From Streptacidiphilus jeojiense (GTDB lineage Bacteria > Actinomycetota > Actinomycetes > Streptomycetales > Streptomycetaceae), in the NCBI RefSeq assembly GCF_000719095.1, contig NZ_JOEH01000014.1, positions 62,001 through 126,000 of the forward strand: 64,000 nt of DNA, in the 5' to 3' direction. Shown here piece by piece: positions 28,723 to 37,962 of the stretch. How positions within the stretch are numbered: position 1 is the stretch's first letter; each line of letters begins with the position of its first letter. The notes below the pieces were generated by a model, which was given only the letters and a program-made list of their open reading frames with translations, was not told the DNA's origin and made no database searches. Made by a program: the position numbers and the translations under genes.

Positions 28723-30672
28723 ATGGCCGTCCGGGCCGCGGATCTGCTGCTGTTCGTGGGAGCCGGCGCCTCCCGGTCCATGCCCGCTGGGCTGCCGATG
28801 TTCGACGCCATCAGAGAGACGCTCCTCGAAAAGATTGGCCTGAAGGAAGACCCCCACACCGCCGAGCTCGTCCCGGAGCCCTTCATGCTCGAACTGAGCC
28901 GCAGCCAGGTCGAGGTGGTGCCGTGGGTGCGGGAGATGCTCGGCGGCGCGGCCGAGCCCAACGCCGCACATCAGGCCCTGGCTCAGCTCGCCGCGCGGGG
29001 TGCCGCGTTGTGGACCGTCAACTTCGACACCCTGATCGAGCAGGCGAGCAGCGGCACGCTCACCGCGTGCGCCTGGCCCGCTTCACCGGCGACCGTTGCC
29101 GCGACCGGTGCAGTGATCCTCAAACCGCACGGGTCCTTGGGCGGCGAGCTGATTGTCACGGCCGAACAGGTGCTGCGCGGCCTGGATCCCGCCTGGGAGG
29201 AGCGGCTGCGCGCCGACGTGACTGGCCGCACCGTTGTCTTCCTCGGTTACAGAGGCCGAGATCTGGACTTCCAGCCGATCTGGGACGACGTTCTCGCCAC
29301 GGCCAGGCGCGTCCTGTGGTTCGACCGTGCGGATCCGAAGGAGGACCGGCGCAAGCGGCAGTTGCTGCGCCGGGCAGACGACGAGGGCCGCCTGGAACTG
29401 CGCCCCCAGGTTCCGCCCCCGCCCGGAGCACCAGCTGATGGGTTGAACCCTTCCTGGGACTTCGTCCACTGGTGCCGTTCCGAAGGGCTGGCCAACCCCG
29501 ATCAGGCTCTGGTGCTCCGACTCTTCGAGAAGCCGCCCGCCCCGGCTGTCCCAGAACTGATCGGGAAGGCCGACCGGGCCAAGCCCGCCGTCCAGGGCAT
29601 GCTCGGCGACATCCGGGGAGCCCGGAAGAGCTACCGGGCGATGCTGTGCACCCGCGACCTGCGATATGCCGCCCGCAGCCTGGTGGTGCTGCGTCTCAAC
29701 CACGGTGGCCGGTCCGTCGCCTTTGCGCTGCGCGCAGCGCGTCTCATTCCGCCGGTCGGCCGGCTTCGGCAGGCACGGCAGGCGGCCGAGTGGAAGCGAC
29801 TCACCGCTCTGTCCAAGACCGGACACTACCGGGCCGTCCTACGCGGCACCGCACGGCTGCCGGACGACGCCCCCTCTACTCCGCTGATCCTGCGCTCGGC
29901 CTCCTTGCGCAGCGCGGACTCACTGGACGAGGCCGCGATGGTCGCAGCCCTGGCCGTGCACCGGGCAAGGTACTCGGAGCAGCACCCCATCCGCCTCGCG
30001 CACGCAGCGTTTCAGCGGTCTCTCGCCCTGGTGTGGGCGCAGTGCCTCGACGACGCACGGATCTGCCTGGAGGATGAACTCGCCCCGTACGGTGCCCTGG
30101 CAGCCAGCCGATGGGTGGCCTGGACCGACTTCGTGCGCGGCTGCCTGGCCGTCCGCGACGGCCAGCCATCCGCGGCGCTGGACGCCTTCGGGCGCAGCGA
30201 GCGCCGCTTCGAGGCCGAGAAGTTGGTGGACGGGGTGACCAGCGTCCTGACCGCGCGGCTGGCGGCGCTGCGCGCGCTCGGCCGGGGCGACGACTTCCGC
30301 AGCACTGTGGCGGAACTGGCCACGATCGAGCGGGCGTCGAGTCGTGATCAGCTGCGCTACGCCAGAAACCACCGCTTCACGCAAGAGGCCGTCATCCTCG
30401 AACGGGCCGAGTTCGCCCGCGTCCACGAGCAGGACCAGGACGCCGCTGCGCGCCTCTATCAGGAGGTCTCAGCGTCCCCCTACCCGCTGCATTCCGCGCA
30501 GGCAAACCTGGGTCTGGGCATGCTCGAAGCGGAGCTTGGTCGCGAGCCGGGCCACGCCTGGACTGCACTCATCACCGCATCCCGAATCGGCGCCCGGTTG
30601 CACGCGAGCCGGGCCCAGGCCCTGCTGCTCGCTCCTCCTGCCGAAAGACCGGAGGAGTTCTTCTTCTGCTGA
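28723..30672 (+). CDS. SIR2-domain protein with helical-repeat C-terminus
   Basis: The 649-residue protein begins with a SIR2-like NAD+-binding domain: GAGAS (13-17) followed by GLPMF, TVNFD with Asn100 and Asp102, KPHGS with His136 (the catalytic-His position), and FLGYRGRDLDF. These residues suggest an active NAD+ hydrolase. From about residue 240 it is alpha-helical with TPR-like pairs (YRAMLCTRDLRYAARSLVVLRLN, AALDAFGRSERRFEAEKL, AARLYQEVSASPYPLHSAQANLGLGMLEAELG). The frame is open upstream, but the ATG at 28723 has GGAGAGGAG before it and opens the SIR2 fold. SIR2 domains of this class are effectors in several anti-phage systems (Thoeris, DSR, SIR2-HerA, prokaryotic Argonaute pairs). Confidence 0.87.
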   Translation: MAVRAADLLLFVGAGASRSMPAGLPMFDAIRETLLEKIGLKEDPHTAELVPEPFMLELSRSQVEVVPWVREMLGGAAEPNAAHQALAQLAARGAALWTVNFDTLIEQASSGTLTACAWPASPATVAATGAVILKPHGSLGGELIVTAEQVLRGLDPAWEERLRADVTGRTVVFLGYRGRDLDFQPIWDDVLATARRVLWFDRADPKEDRRKRQLLRRADDEGRLELRPQVPPPPGAPADGLNPSWDFVHWCRSEGLANPDQALVLRLFEKPPAPAVPELIGKADRAKPAVQGMLGDIRGARKSYRAMLCTRDLRYAARSLVVLRLNHGGRSVAFALRAARLIPPVGRLRQARQAAEWKRLTALSKTGHYRAVLRGTARLPDDAPSTPLILRSASLRSADSLDEAAMVAALAVHRARYSEQHPIRLAHAAFQRSLALVWAQCLDDARICLEDELAPYGALAASRWVAWTDFVRGCLAVRDGQPSAALDAFGRSERRFEAEKLVDGVTSVLTARLAALRALGRGDDFRSTVAELATIERASSRDQLRYARNHRFTQEAVILERAEFARVHEQDQDAAARLYQEVSASPYPLHSAQANLGLGMLEAELGREPGHAWTALITASRIGARLHASRAQALLLAPPAERPEEFFFC

Positions 30673-30908
30673 GAGAACCGAGCCACAGTTAGTGTGCGAC
30701 CTAAGTGTCGTGGTGGCTTGCTGCGAACTGCCTCCCTCGGCTGCCCCTGAGAGGTAGAGGCCGACCGCACGGGCAGACAGTCCGGCTGCGGTGGGAAGAA
30801 GTCGCGATCCCTGCGGTGTTGACCACGCGGACAAGCCCCACGGGGGCGGTCAGAGCCGAAATCGGTGACCCCTATCGACTCATCGAGCTGTGGAACGGTT
30901 CAACGCTC

Positions 30909-32651
30909 TCAGGTATCCCCCTCCGACAGGCCGTCACCAATCAGTTCGCGCCAGCGCTCGCGTAGGGTGGAGCGGAGAGTGTCATGGAAGAGCCGGTAGA
31001 CCGTGACGTCGTCCTCGCGGTCGTTGATGAGGTAGCCGCCGAGTCGGGAGCCGAGGAGCCAGGCGATGTCCGTGTCGCCGTAAGTGCGCTCCGGGTCCCG
31101 GGCCACGGCGTTGGCCACGGCAGGCCAGATCTGGCGCCACGGCAGTCCGCGCCCGTAGGCGAAGGCGACGGCCCGCAGCAGGTGGACGGCCCGTAGCCGG
31201 TCCTGGCGTTCGGGGACGATGGCTCGCAGGTCGTCGCGGAAGACGCCGAGGACTCCGTCGCTGATGGTGGTAAGCCATCTCGGGTCGGTAGGGTCGACCG
31301 GCTGGGGGCGGTGGGCGAGCGAGGCGGCGGCGAGGCGCGTCACCAGGAAGGATCTGCCGGCGTGGGCCGCTAGAACCTGGGCGAGCGCGATCGTCGCCTC
31401 GTCCATCGCGTCGACGACCAGGGTGACCGGAGCCCGACGCTCGGCCAGCCATTCCCGGAATGCGTCGACTCCCTCGGCGGTGGGTACGGTCGGGTCGTAG
31501 GGGACGCCCAGCGCCAGGCAGATCTGCGCAAGGACCTCGTCGGCGGTTTTCCCGGTGGCGAGGACGGCCGCGTCGACAGCGCCGGGTGCCGGTCTGAGGT
31601 CGTCCGGAATCTGCGCGACCTGCTCGCCGTGCTGCGCGAGGAACATGCGGTCGCTGAGGGTCACCAGCCGGGCGAGGACCGCCGACTTCCCGCTGCCGGC
31701 GCATCCGGTCACCAGTACGGTCTCGGCGGGACCCCGTATAGCGGCGATCAGGTGGCGCATCAGGTCGTAGCGGCCGGTGAAGAGCCAGCCGGGATCGCTG
31801 CCGCGGCCGACCCCACGCGCCCGGGGATCCCAGTAGCCGGCCACCAGATCCTCCTTGGCGACCGCCAGGTCACGGCGTTCACGCTCCAACCGCACCTGCG
31901 CGTTGGCGCGGTAGTGCGGGTTCGGCAGGCCCGGATGCGGTCCGGACCGCTGGCTGCCGGGGAGTGGGATCAGTCGCTGGCCGGGGCCGAGCCGCTCCTC
32001 CACGGCGTCGAGGAAGTCGGTGACGTTCACCAGGGGGTCCAGGCCGAACTGCTGGCCGACGGGGCTGCTGAGGTCCCGCAGGAACGCCGCGATCGCAGTG
32101 GTGAGGGCTCCCGTGACGGCCTGCTCATTCTTGGTGGCGCTGGGCAGCACCAGCCAGGTCCTGGGGATCTCCCGGCTGAACGCCGCGGTCTCCAGGATGG
32201 TGTGCCCTGCGTAGCACAGGTCCAGTACGAGGAAGAGGTGCTGGACGTCGCTCTCGCCGAGCCAGCCCACCAGGTCCGCGGTGCGCAGCGCCGTCGACTG
32301 GAGCCGGTCGGCCTCGGTGGCTTGCAGGATGGTCCAGTGGCTGCCGTCCCTGGTGGTGCCGTGCCCGGTAACGAAGACCACGGCCGCGTCGCCGGCGCGC
32401 CAACGTGATTGCGGGGGCGGGTTCTTCAAGGCGGCGCGGATCGCGTCTTCAGTCGGGTTGTCGGCCAGTTCTGGGATCTCGTCGTCGAACCGGCGCGGGC
32501 CCAGCCCCGGCGCGCAGAGCCACTCGCGCAGGACCTTGACTTCGTCCTCGACCCCGCTCAGCGGCTCCCAGGTGGGATCGTCGTACGTGGACGTGGCGAT
32601 CGCCACGAAGTGGCGCCGCAGCACGCCGTGGTCCGCGGGCTCTCGGGTCAT
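30909..32651 (-). CDS. Caspase-like protease fused to P-loop NTPase
   Basis: The 580-residue protein has an N-terminal caspase (peptidase C14) domain. His97 lies in VVFVTGHGTT and Cys146 in LVLDLCYAG, the His-Cys pair of the family. An AAA/STAND-type NTPase follows: Walker A GCAGSGKS at 316-323, Walker B PVTLVVDAMDEAT near 408-420. The chain ends with a winged-helix-like stretch (VTVYRLFHDTLRSTLRERW). Relatives usually continue into a helical linker and WD40 repeats; here those are on a separate chain, two genes upstream in the operon. The ATG overlaps the hydrolase stop (ATGA). The likely role is a triggered protease. Confidence 0.88.
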   Translation of the reverse strand: MTREPADHGVLRRHFVAIATSTYDDPTWEPLSGVEDEVKVLREWLCAPGLGPRRFDDEIPELADNPTEDAIRAALKNPPPQSRWRAGDAAVVFVTGHGTTRDGSHWTILQATEADRLQSTALRTADLVGWLGESDVQHLFLVLDLCYAGHTILETAAFSREIPRTWLVLPSATKNEQAVTGALTTAIAAFLRDLSSPVGQQFGLDPLVNVTDFLDAVEERLGPGQRLIPLPGSQRSGPHPGLPNPHYRANAQVRLERERRDLAVAKEDLVAGYWDPRARGVGRGSDPGWLFTGRYDLMRHLIAAIRGPAETVLVTGCAGSGKSAVLARLVTLSDRMFLAQHGEQVAQIPDDLRPAPGAVDAAVLATGKTADEVLAQICLALGVPYDPTVPTAEGVDAFREWLAERRAPVTLVVDAMDEATIALAQVLAAHAGRSFLVTRLAAASLAHRPQPVDPTDPRWLTTISDGVLGVFRDDLRAIVPERQDRLRAVHLLRAVAFAYGRGLPWRQIWPAVANAVARDPERTYGDTDIAWLLGSRLGGYLINDREDDVTVYRLFHDTLRSTLRERWRELIGDGLSEGDT

Positions 32652-33568
32652 ACGTCCGCCAGTCCGGGGAGGGCGGCCAGTACCGCCGCCCCGGTCTCCC
32701 GCTTGCCCAGGTAGCGCTCGACGGAGTGCGCGTCGCCCTGGTTGTCGACCGGCGGCCGGTCATCCACGCCCGGCCACCAACGGCCCAGGTCCCCGGCGCA
32801 GGCGACCGGGTCGCGCGGGTCGCGGATGTTGGCCCAGGTGCGGACGTTCGGTGGCAGCCCTGTGCTCGCGCCGTACTGCGGATCCGGCATCAACCTGCGC
32901 ACCATCCGCAGCCCCAGCGGGGAACCCAGTGTCAGTAGCAAGTCCAAGGGGTGGTCGGGATTCTGACGCACGTACTCGAAGGCGACGACCGTTCCCAGCG
33001 AATGCCCGATAAGCGCCCGGCAGTCCTGTGGGACCGCCGCTCGGACGATCTCGTCCACCTGCGCCTTCGTCTCCGGCTCCGTGAGATACCTGCGGACCTG
33101 GCGGAGCTCGCCGAGATGCAGAACCCCGGCGCTGGGCCCGAAGCGCCGGTCCATGGCCCGCAGGACCACCTGCAGCGGGCGCGGCACTCGCGTGTGGGCC
33201 TTCGCCTCCTCCGCGCCGGCCTGGGCCAGTTCCTCGTCGGAAACCATCTCGGCCGCCGCTGCCGCGAGATCCTCAAGCTCTGCTTGGTCCAGTTGGAGCA
33301 GCCAGTCGCCCCGGTCCCCGGCCGGGCCTTTGCGGGCCGAGGCGAGGTCACCGTCCGGGAGGAAGAGGTGCCCGTAGAAGGCGAGCTCCAGCACAGGGGG
33401 TGCGACGCGGTGCCCGCAGGCGAACTCAAGGCCGTCCTGGAGCGCGGCCTGCCAGAGTGGCGCGAGCTGGCGGGGCCCCTTCTGCTGGTTGCCGACACCG
33501 TGCAAGGCAACCATGGTGCTCGGCCCGCGCGAAGGGCGCTGCTCCACCTTGTCCATCCTGTTCTTCAC
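32648..33568 (-). CDS. Alpha/beta hydrolase (lipase-like) between WD40 and caspase genes
   Basis: A 306-residue alpha/beta hydrolase starting at a GTG that overlaps the WD40 gene's stop (GTGA). ATG 33556 is an alternative. The oxyanion block MVALHGVGNQQKG is near residue 19. The nucleophile is Ser190 in LIGHSLGT, and Asp253 (DPRDPV) and His281 (GDAHSVERYL) complete a plausible triad. No signal peptide is seen, so it is cytoplasmic. Its place between two halves of a caspase-NTPase-WD40 system, with 4-bp overlaps at both ends, points to a joint function, perhaps a lipase effector. Confidence 0.85.
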   Translation of the reverse strand: MKNRMDKVEQRPSRGPSTMVALHGVGNQQKGPRQLAPLWQAALQDGLEFACGHRVAPPVLELAFYGHLFLPDGDLASARKGPAGDRGDWLLQLDQAELEDLAAAAAEMVSDEELAQAGAEEAKAHTRVPRPLQVVLRAMDRRFGPSAGVLHLGELRQVRRYLTEPETKAQVDEIVRAAVPQDCRALIGHSLGTVVAFEYVRQNPDHPLDLLLTLGSPLGLRMVRRLMPDPQYGASTGLPPNVRTWANIRDPRDPVACAGDLGRWWPGVDDRPPVDNQGDAHSVERYLGKRETGAAVLAALPGLADV

Positions 33569-36084
33569 TCCCCCTCCATGTGCACGGACACCACCGCGAG
33601 GCCGTCGCCGCCGACCACGACCAGCAACCCGCCGTCCTCGCTCCGGGCGAGGGCCACGGCACGGGCCACCCCCGGGAGCAACAGGTGCGGGCCCACCTGT
33701 TGGTGAGTGACCAGATCCCACATCCGCACCGTGCCGTCATCGGCCGTTGACACCGCCACCGTGCGACCGTCCGGGAGGGCGCCGGCGGCGATCGCCCGCA
33801 CCTTGCCGGTGTGCCCGGTGAGCGGGTCGCCGATCGCCCCTCCGGTGGCCAGGTCCCACACCCGCAGATGGAAGTCGTCTTCGCCTGCCGCGACGCCGAC
33901 GCAGCGGCCGTCCGGGAGCGCCCCCGCCGCCACCGTGTGCACCCATCCACCCTCCCGAGAGTGCCTGTGTACCGGGCGGCCGCGTCCGGTGCGCACCTGA
34001 AGCTCCAGATCCAGTGCGCCGCTGCCAAACCCGCCGAAAGCGAGTAGCACGGTCCCGTCATGCCGGGTGGCGACAGCGCACTGCTGCGCTCCTGAGAAGG
34101 GCAGAGCCGACACCTGGCCGGTGGTGAGGTTGCACAGCATTGCTGTGTCCAACCCGCCTACGACGGCGACGGAACTGCCGCTGCTGAGTTTTGCGGCCAC
34201 GATCGAGCGCATGTGGCGTACGCCTTCGACAAGTGGATCGCGAATCGCCCAATGCGACTCCAGGCCCCAGCCGTCGAGAACCGATACCCAGATTCCAAGC
34301 TGGTCGGTTTCGTTGATCGCCCGCTGCAACGCCAGGTCCCAGAGCCGGACAGTATTGTCCTGGCCTGCGCTGACGGCCATGACACGGCCGTGGCCCAGCG
34401 TCGTCGTCGCCACGGCAATAACCGCTTCGGTGTGGCCCTGAAGAGCCCCGATCTGCTGGCCGTCGGCCAGGTCCAGCACTCTCATCGTGGCATCGGCCCT
34501 GCCAGCCACGACGACCGCGCTGTGCCCGTCGCGGAGCACCGCTGTTGCAAGCGCCGCCACCGACACGGGATCACTGCCGGCTTCCGAGTTCGTGCCGGCG
34601 TCGTCGGCCAGATCCCACACCCGCATAGTGTGGTCATCGCTCACGCTGACGGTCACGAATCGGCCGTCCGGCAACGTCCTTGCTGCTAGAGCTCGGACCG
34701 TACCGGTGTGACCGGCCAGTGGTTCGCCGATCGCATCCATGGTGGCCAGGTCCCACAGCCGTACCCTGGATCCTGCGGCGGCAGTGACCACGATGTTGCG
34801 GCCGTCGGGCAGTACGGCCATGGCCACCGGGGCCTTCGGCTTGTAACCGTCGTCGCCGAGAACCCCGATGCCCCGCCCCGCGCGCAGGTCCCATATCCGC
34901 ACTGTGCCGTCGTCGCTGGCGCTCACCGCGACGACACCGCCATCTGGGAGCACACCCGCCGCCAACCCCCGCACGGCATTGGTGTGGCCGGTGAGCGGCC
35001 TGCCCATCGGGCGACTGGTCGCCAGGTCCCACAGCCGCACTGTGCGGTCGAAGCCTGTGGTGACGGCGATGCATCTGCCGTCGGGCAGCGACACGGTGGC
35101 GATGGCGACGACCCGACCGGTGTGGCCCACGAGCGGGGCGCCGATGGCACGGCCGGTGGCCAGGTCCCAGATCCGCACTGTCTCGTCCCAGCTTCCGGTC
35201 AGGGCGACCGGCCGACCACCGGGCAGTCGCCCGACCCCTACCGCCCCGACCTTCCCGGTGTGTCCGGCGAGCGGGCCGCCGACCGCTCGCCCGGTGGCCA
35301 GGTCCCACAACCGCGCCGCGCGGTCCTCGGCCGCCGTCACCACGACACCTCGGCCGTCCGGCAACGTCCCGGTCGCCATCGAGATCACCGGGCCCGTGTG
35401 GTCCACCGGAATGCTGCCCACCGCCTGACCGCTGGTCAGGTCCCACAGCCTCACGGCACGGTCTTCCCCGGCCGTCACCGCAACCGCCCGGCCGTCCGGC
35501 AGAACACCTGCGGCCACCGAGCGCACCGGGCCGGAATGACGCCCGAGGATCTCACCACCGCCCAGTGCCCAGCGGGTCCACCGAGGCTCCCAGAACAGGG
35601 GGATCGAGGAGCCCACAGGCGGCAGTCCCGCGCACATCGACCAGAAGGCCAACGTGTTCGCGTTGAGCTGCGGGGACTCCCAGCCCCACCCGTGGGCTGC
35701 CTGCCGCCACACGTGCAGCAGACGCGCACCGCGAGTCTCCCTCGTACCAGAGGCACTGCTATCGGCAGTGGCCTGCAAACCCCGCAAGCGTCTGGCGTCG
35801 ACGAAGGGCAGGAACTCGGCGGACAGGAAACGGTCGTCCAGCGCCCCGCCCGCCGCGGCGTGTTCGACCGCATGCCGCCGCACATAGGGAGGCGGGGAGA
35901 CCAGGCCGCCGCCGAGGAACCGCGGCCGGGCAAAGCGCGCCAGCTCATCGGCTATCTGTGCCTCGACCTCACGGCACTCCTGCTCCGACCGGTCCGCCCC
36001 AGGGCCGGGCTCATCCCACCGCCCGCCGAACCAGGACCCCGCCGGCACCCCCGCCACCCCCACTCGCGTGAGTCCCCAGAGCAT
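33565..36084 (-). CDS. WD40 propeller protein with STAND-type helical linker
   Basis: The 839-residue protein has a short N-terminal helical part (about 35-165: EVEAQIADELARFARP, PPPYVRRHAVEHAAAGGALDDRF). This is the kind of segment that joins the NTPase to the propeller in fused caspase-NTPase-WD40 proteins. Fourteen WD40 repeats follow (pattern VAAGVLPDGRAVAVTAGEDRAVRLWDL), giving two seven-bladed propellers. There is no NTPase in this chain. The ATG at 36084 lacks a good ribosome site. A TTG at 36093 and later GTG codons are alternatives, so the exact start is uncertain. It is the first gene of a coupled operon and the likely sensor. Confidence 0.87.
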   Translation of the reverse strand: MLWGLTRVGVAGVPAGSWFGGRWDEPGPGADRSEQECREVEAQIADELARFARPRFLGGGLVSPPPYVRRHAVEHAAAGGALDDRFLSAEFLPFVDARRLRGLQATADSSASGTRETRGARLLHVWRQAAHGWGWESPQLNANTLAFWSMCAGLPPVGSSIPLFWEPRWTRWALGGGEILGRHSGPVRSVAAGVLPDGRAVAVTAGEDRAVRLWDLTSGQAVGSIPVDHTGPVISMATGTLPDGRGVVVTAAEDRAARLWDLATGRAVGGPLAGHTGKVGAVGVGRLPGGRPVALTGSWDETVRIWDLATGRAIGAPLVGHTGRVVAIATVSLPDGRCIAVTTGFDRTVRLWDLATSRPMGRPLTGHTNAVRGLAAGVLPDGGVVAVSASDDGTVRIWDLRAGRGIGVLGDDGYKPKAPVAMAVLPDGRNIVVTAAAGSRVRLWDLATMDAIGEPLAGHTGTVRALAARTLPDGRFVTVSVSDDHTMRVWDLADDAGTNSEAGSDPVSVAALATAVLRDGHSAVVVAGRADATMRVLDLADGQQIGALQGHTEAVIAVATTTLGHGRVMAVSAGQDNTVRLWDLALQRAINETDQLGIWVSVLDGWGLESHWAIRDPLVEGVRHMRSIVAAKLSSGSSVAVVGGLDTAMLCNLTTGQVSALPFSGAQQCAVATRHDGTVLLAFGGFGSGALDLELQVRTGRGRPVHRHSREGGWVHTVAAGALPDGRCVGVAAGEDDFHLRVWDLATGGAIGDPLTGHTGKVRAIAAGALPDGRTVAVSTADDGTVRMWDLVTHQQVGPHLLLPGVARAVALARSEDGGLLVVVGGDGLAVVSVHMEGE

Positions 36085-36139
36085 ACCTCTCAAGGTCGGG
36101 TCGAGAGGGACCGCTCAGGATCGATGGAACAACATGATT

Positions 36140-36152
36140 GACATCATGTCAG
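36140..36152. promoter_or_regulatory. Palindrome upstream of WD40-hydrolase-caspase operon
   Basis: TGACATCATGTCA is a perfect inverted repeat about a single central base, 56 bp before the WD40 start. It may be an operator. No regulator gene is adjacent. Confidence 0.35.
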
Positions 36153-36826
36153 ACCATCCGGCACCACGGGTCCGATCACTTCAACGTGGCGACGTCGGCG
36201 CATTCAGTGTCAGATTCCCTTCCTGCTGGCAATGACGCCGAGGATGTCGGCGGCGGTTGATGAGGCTTCGTGAAGGCGATCCTGGCCGCGGTTCTGTGAA
36301 TGATCATGTGCTGTCTCCTCACCCGGCGTCGCATCCGGCCGTGAGCAGGCGTTCGGCAAGCCAAGCCATCAAGCCCGAAGGTCATTCGCGGAATCGCGGT
36401 CAGAGCCCTTTTCATCCGTCGCCGACACCTTCGGGCTGGCCGATGGCGTGGCGGGAACTCGGTCGGCACTGCTGGGCGCGCCCCATCCGTCTCCCAGCTG
36501 AGGCTCTCATGCGTGACGATCCGCCATGGTCCTTACTCAGTGCTGGCTTGCCCTGCTGAGCAGGTCCCGGTCGCTCCAGGCCGAGGCCAGGGGGCCGTCG
36601 AGAGATGCCGTTGAGGCAGTCCATCGCACTCGGGCAGCAACTTGGACGGAGTATACCGGCCGATACCACTCGAACCAGTGATGCCTGAGAGGTTCGTCGC
36701 GCGTTGGGCGGCGGAGAGACGGGGTACCGAAATTGGGTGGCAGACCGGGAAAACCTGGGACAGAGCCCCTGGTCGTCTGGTACATCAGTGAAGCTGGCAT
36801 TCGCACGGCATAGGGGGAGTCACTGT
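36153..36826. other. Gene-poor stretch
   Basis: Short open frames exist on both strands, but none has convincing codon use, a ribosome site or a recognisable motif. It separates the caspase operon from the lipoprotein operon and must hold the promoter of the latter. It may contain decayed mobile DNA; I could not identify any. Confidence 0.5.
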
Positions 36827-37048
36827 ATGGCGATCTTGGATAGCAAGGACCTCCGCAAGGTACTCATCGCCCTGCTAGGTACCGCTGCAGCCGTCGTCGG
36901 CATCATCTTCGCTGTGCAGTCGATCGGTGGTGACAGTAACCACTGTCAAGACCACTCGGTATGCGGCCGCGGCAACAGCGTAGGCACGTCGGGGCCCACA
37001 AATGATCCCTCCCCTACGCGGTCTGGGGCCACGGCAGGACAGCCGTGA
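36827..37048 (+). CDS. Small single-pass membrane protein with Cys motif
   Basis: The 73-residue protein has a short cytoplasmic start, a membrane helix (about 12-33, VLIALLGTAAAVVGIIFAV) and an outer tail with NHCQDHSVCGRGN (Cys40, Cys46, Gly47, Asn50), then a Pro/Thr/Ser-rich end. The same Cys motif stands right behind the lipid anchor of the proteins at 37045 and 38671. The ATG has GGGGGAG 7 bp upstream, and its stop overlaps the next gene (GTGA). No known family. GC content and codon bias are lower than in flanking genes. Confidence 0.7.
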   Translation: MAILDSKDLRKVLIALLGTAAAVVGIIFAVQSIGGDSNHCQDHSVCGRGNSVGTSGPTNDPSPTRSGATAGQP

Positions 37049-37962
37049 CCGGGAAGCTCGGGGACCGAATCCAGAGGGATTCGCTTTCCTACGCGGCGGC
37101 CAGCCTGGTCCTCCTGGCCGGCAGCCTTCTCGCCCTGGGTGGGTGCACTCAGAATCAGTGCAGCAACAACTCCGTCTGTGGCGAGAAGAACACAGCCACA
37201 GGATTAAACGGATCCCAACCTGCGGCGGCTGGAGACGCCAATTTAAAGATCTCGGTCGACATGAACCCGTTTCATGCCGGATCGGGGGATCTCATCGAGG
37301 CCTACGGCCGAGATCAGGAGTGGATGCTTCCTGACCACCAGGTGATTAAGGGTGATCCTGGCTATGCCTCACCGGATAGCTTCTACCTTTTCGCGAAGTC
37401 GTTTCACGGTGTTGCGGTGGGGAAGCTTGTCTTTGGCGTTACAATTCAAAACCTCTCAGGTGGTGTCGTATATCTGCGGAGCATGCAAATCGTCAACCTT
37501 GTGTGCAGCGGATCGGCGCAGGGAACCCACATCTGGGAGGGCGGCGGAGCTGATCCGGTGACGCCTCGGGCTATTGTAATCGACCTCGACGCCAAGCGTC
37601 CGATGCCCTTGTACTACCCGAAGATTGTGAATCTCAACCCTTCGAGTGAGACGCCGGGAACCTTCGGATTCCAGGTCCCCGGCGGTCAGACGGAGCAGTT
37701 TGATATTGCCGCTCTACTCACCAAGAGTCGGCGTAGTTGCGGTTTCGGGTTGGCCATGGACACCGTGATCAATGGGAAGGTGGAGACCCTTTCCATAACC
37801 GATTCTGGGCAGCCTTTCAGGATAGACGGCAGCCTGGGTGGTTCCTATTGGATGTACAACGGTGGCGGAGGCCCGGCGACTTGGTCGCGTGTAGGGGCAG
37901 TGGCCAACACGCAATCGAGGCTCAGCGGCCCGAATCAGGCCTTGGCGGTTACAGATCCGTGA
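37045..37962 (+). CDS. Lipoprotein with N-terminal Cys motif (family member 2)
   Basis: The 305-residue protein has a signal peptide ending in the lipobox LALGGC (Cys34 lipidated). NQCSNNSVCGEKN follows at once (Cys39, Cys45), then a globular beta-rich region with two further Cys (LVCSGS, RRSCGFG). It would sit on the outer face of the membrane. The GTG start overlaps the upstream stop, and its own stop overlaps the next GTG, so four genes from 36827 to 39546 form one operon. No known domain was recognised. It may be a surface sensor or a ligand for the WD40 protein at 40408. Confidence 0.75.
   Translation: MTGKLGDRIQRDSLSYAAASLVLLAGSLLALGGCTQNQCSNNSVCGEKNTATGLNGSQPAAAGDANLKISVDMNPFHAGSGDLIEAYGRDQEWMLPDHQVIKGDPGYASPDSFYLFAKSFHGVAVGKLVFGVTIQNLSGGVVYLRSMQIVNLVCSGSAQGTHIWEGGGADPVTPRAIVIDLDAKRPMPLYYPKIVNLNPSSETPGTFGFQVPGGQTEQFDIAALLTKSRRSCGFGLAMDTVINGKVETLSITDSGQPFRIDGSLGGSYWMYNGGGGPATWSRVGAVANTQSRLSGPNQALAVTDP

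Noticed and set aside
26041..30672. DarTG-like toxin-antitoxin system because of the macro domain
   Set aside because: No DarT-type ADP-ribosyltransferase is adjacent, and the macro domain is membrane-anchored beside a SIR2 protein, which is a different layout.
30705..30965. Short plus-strand frame between the SIR2 and caspase genes
   Set aside because: It overlaps the end of the caspase gene antisense, has no ribosome site and no recognisable motif.
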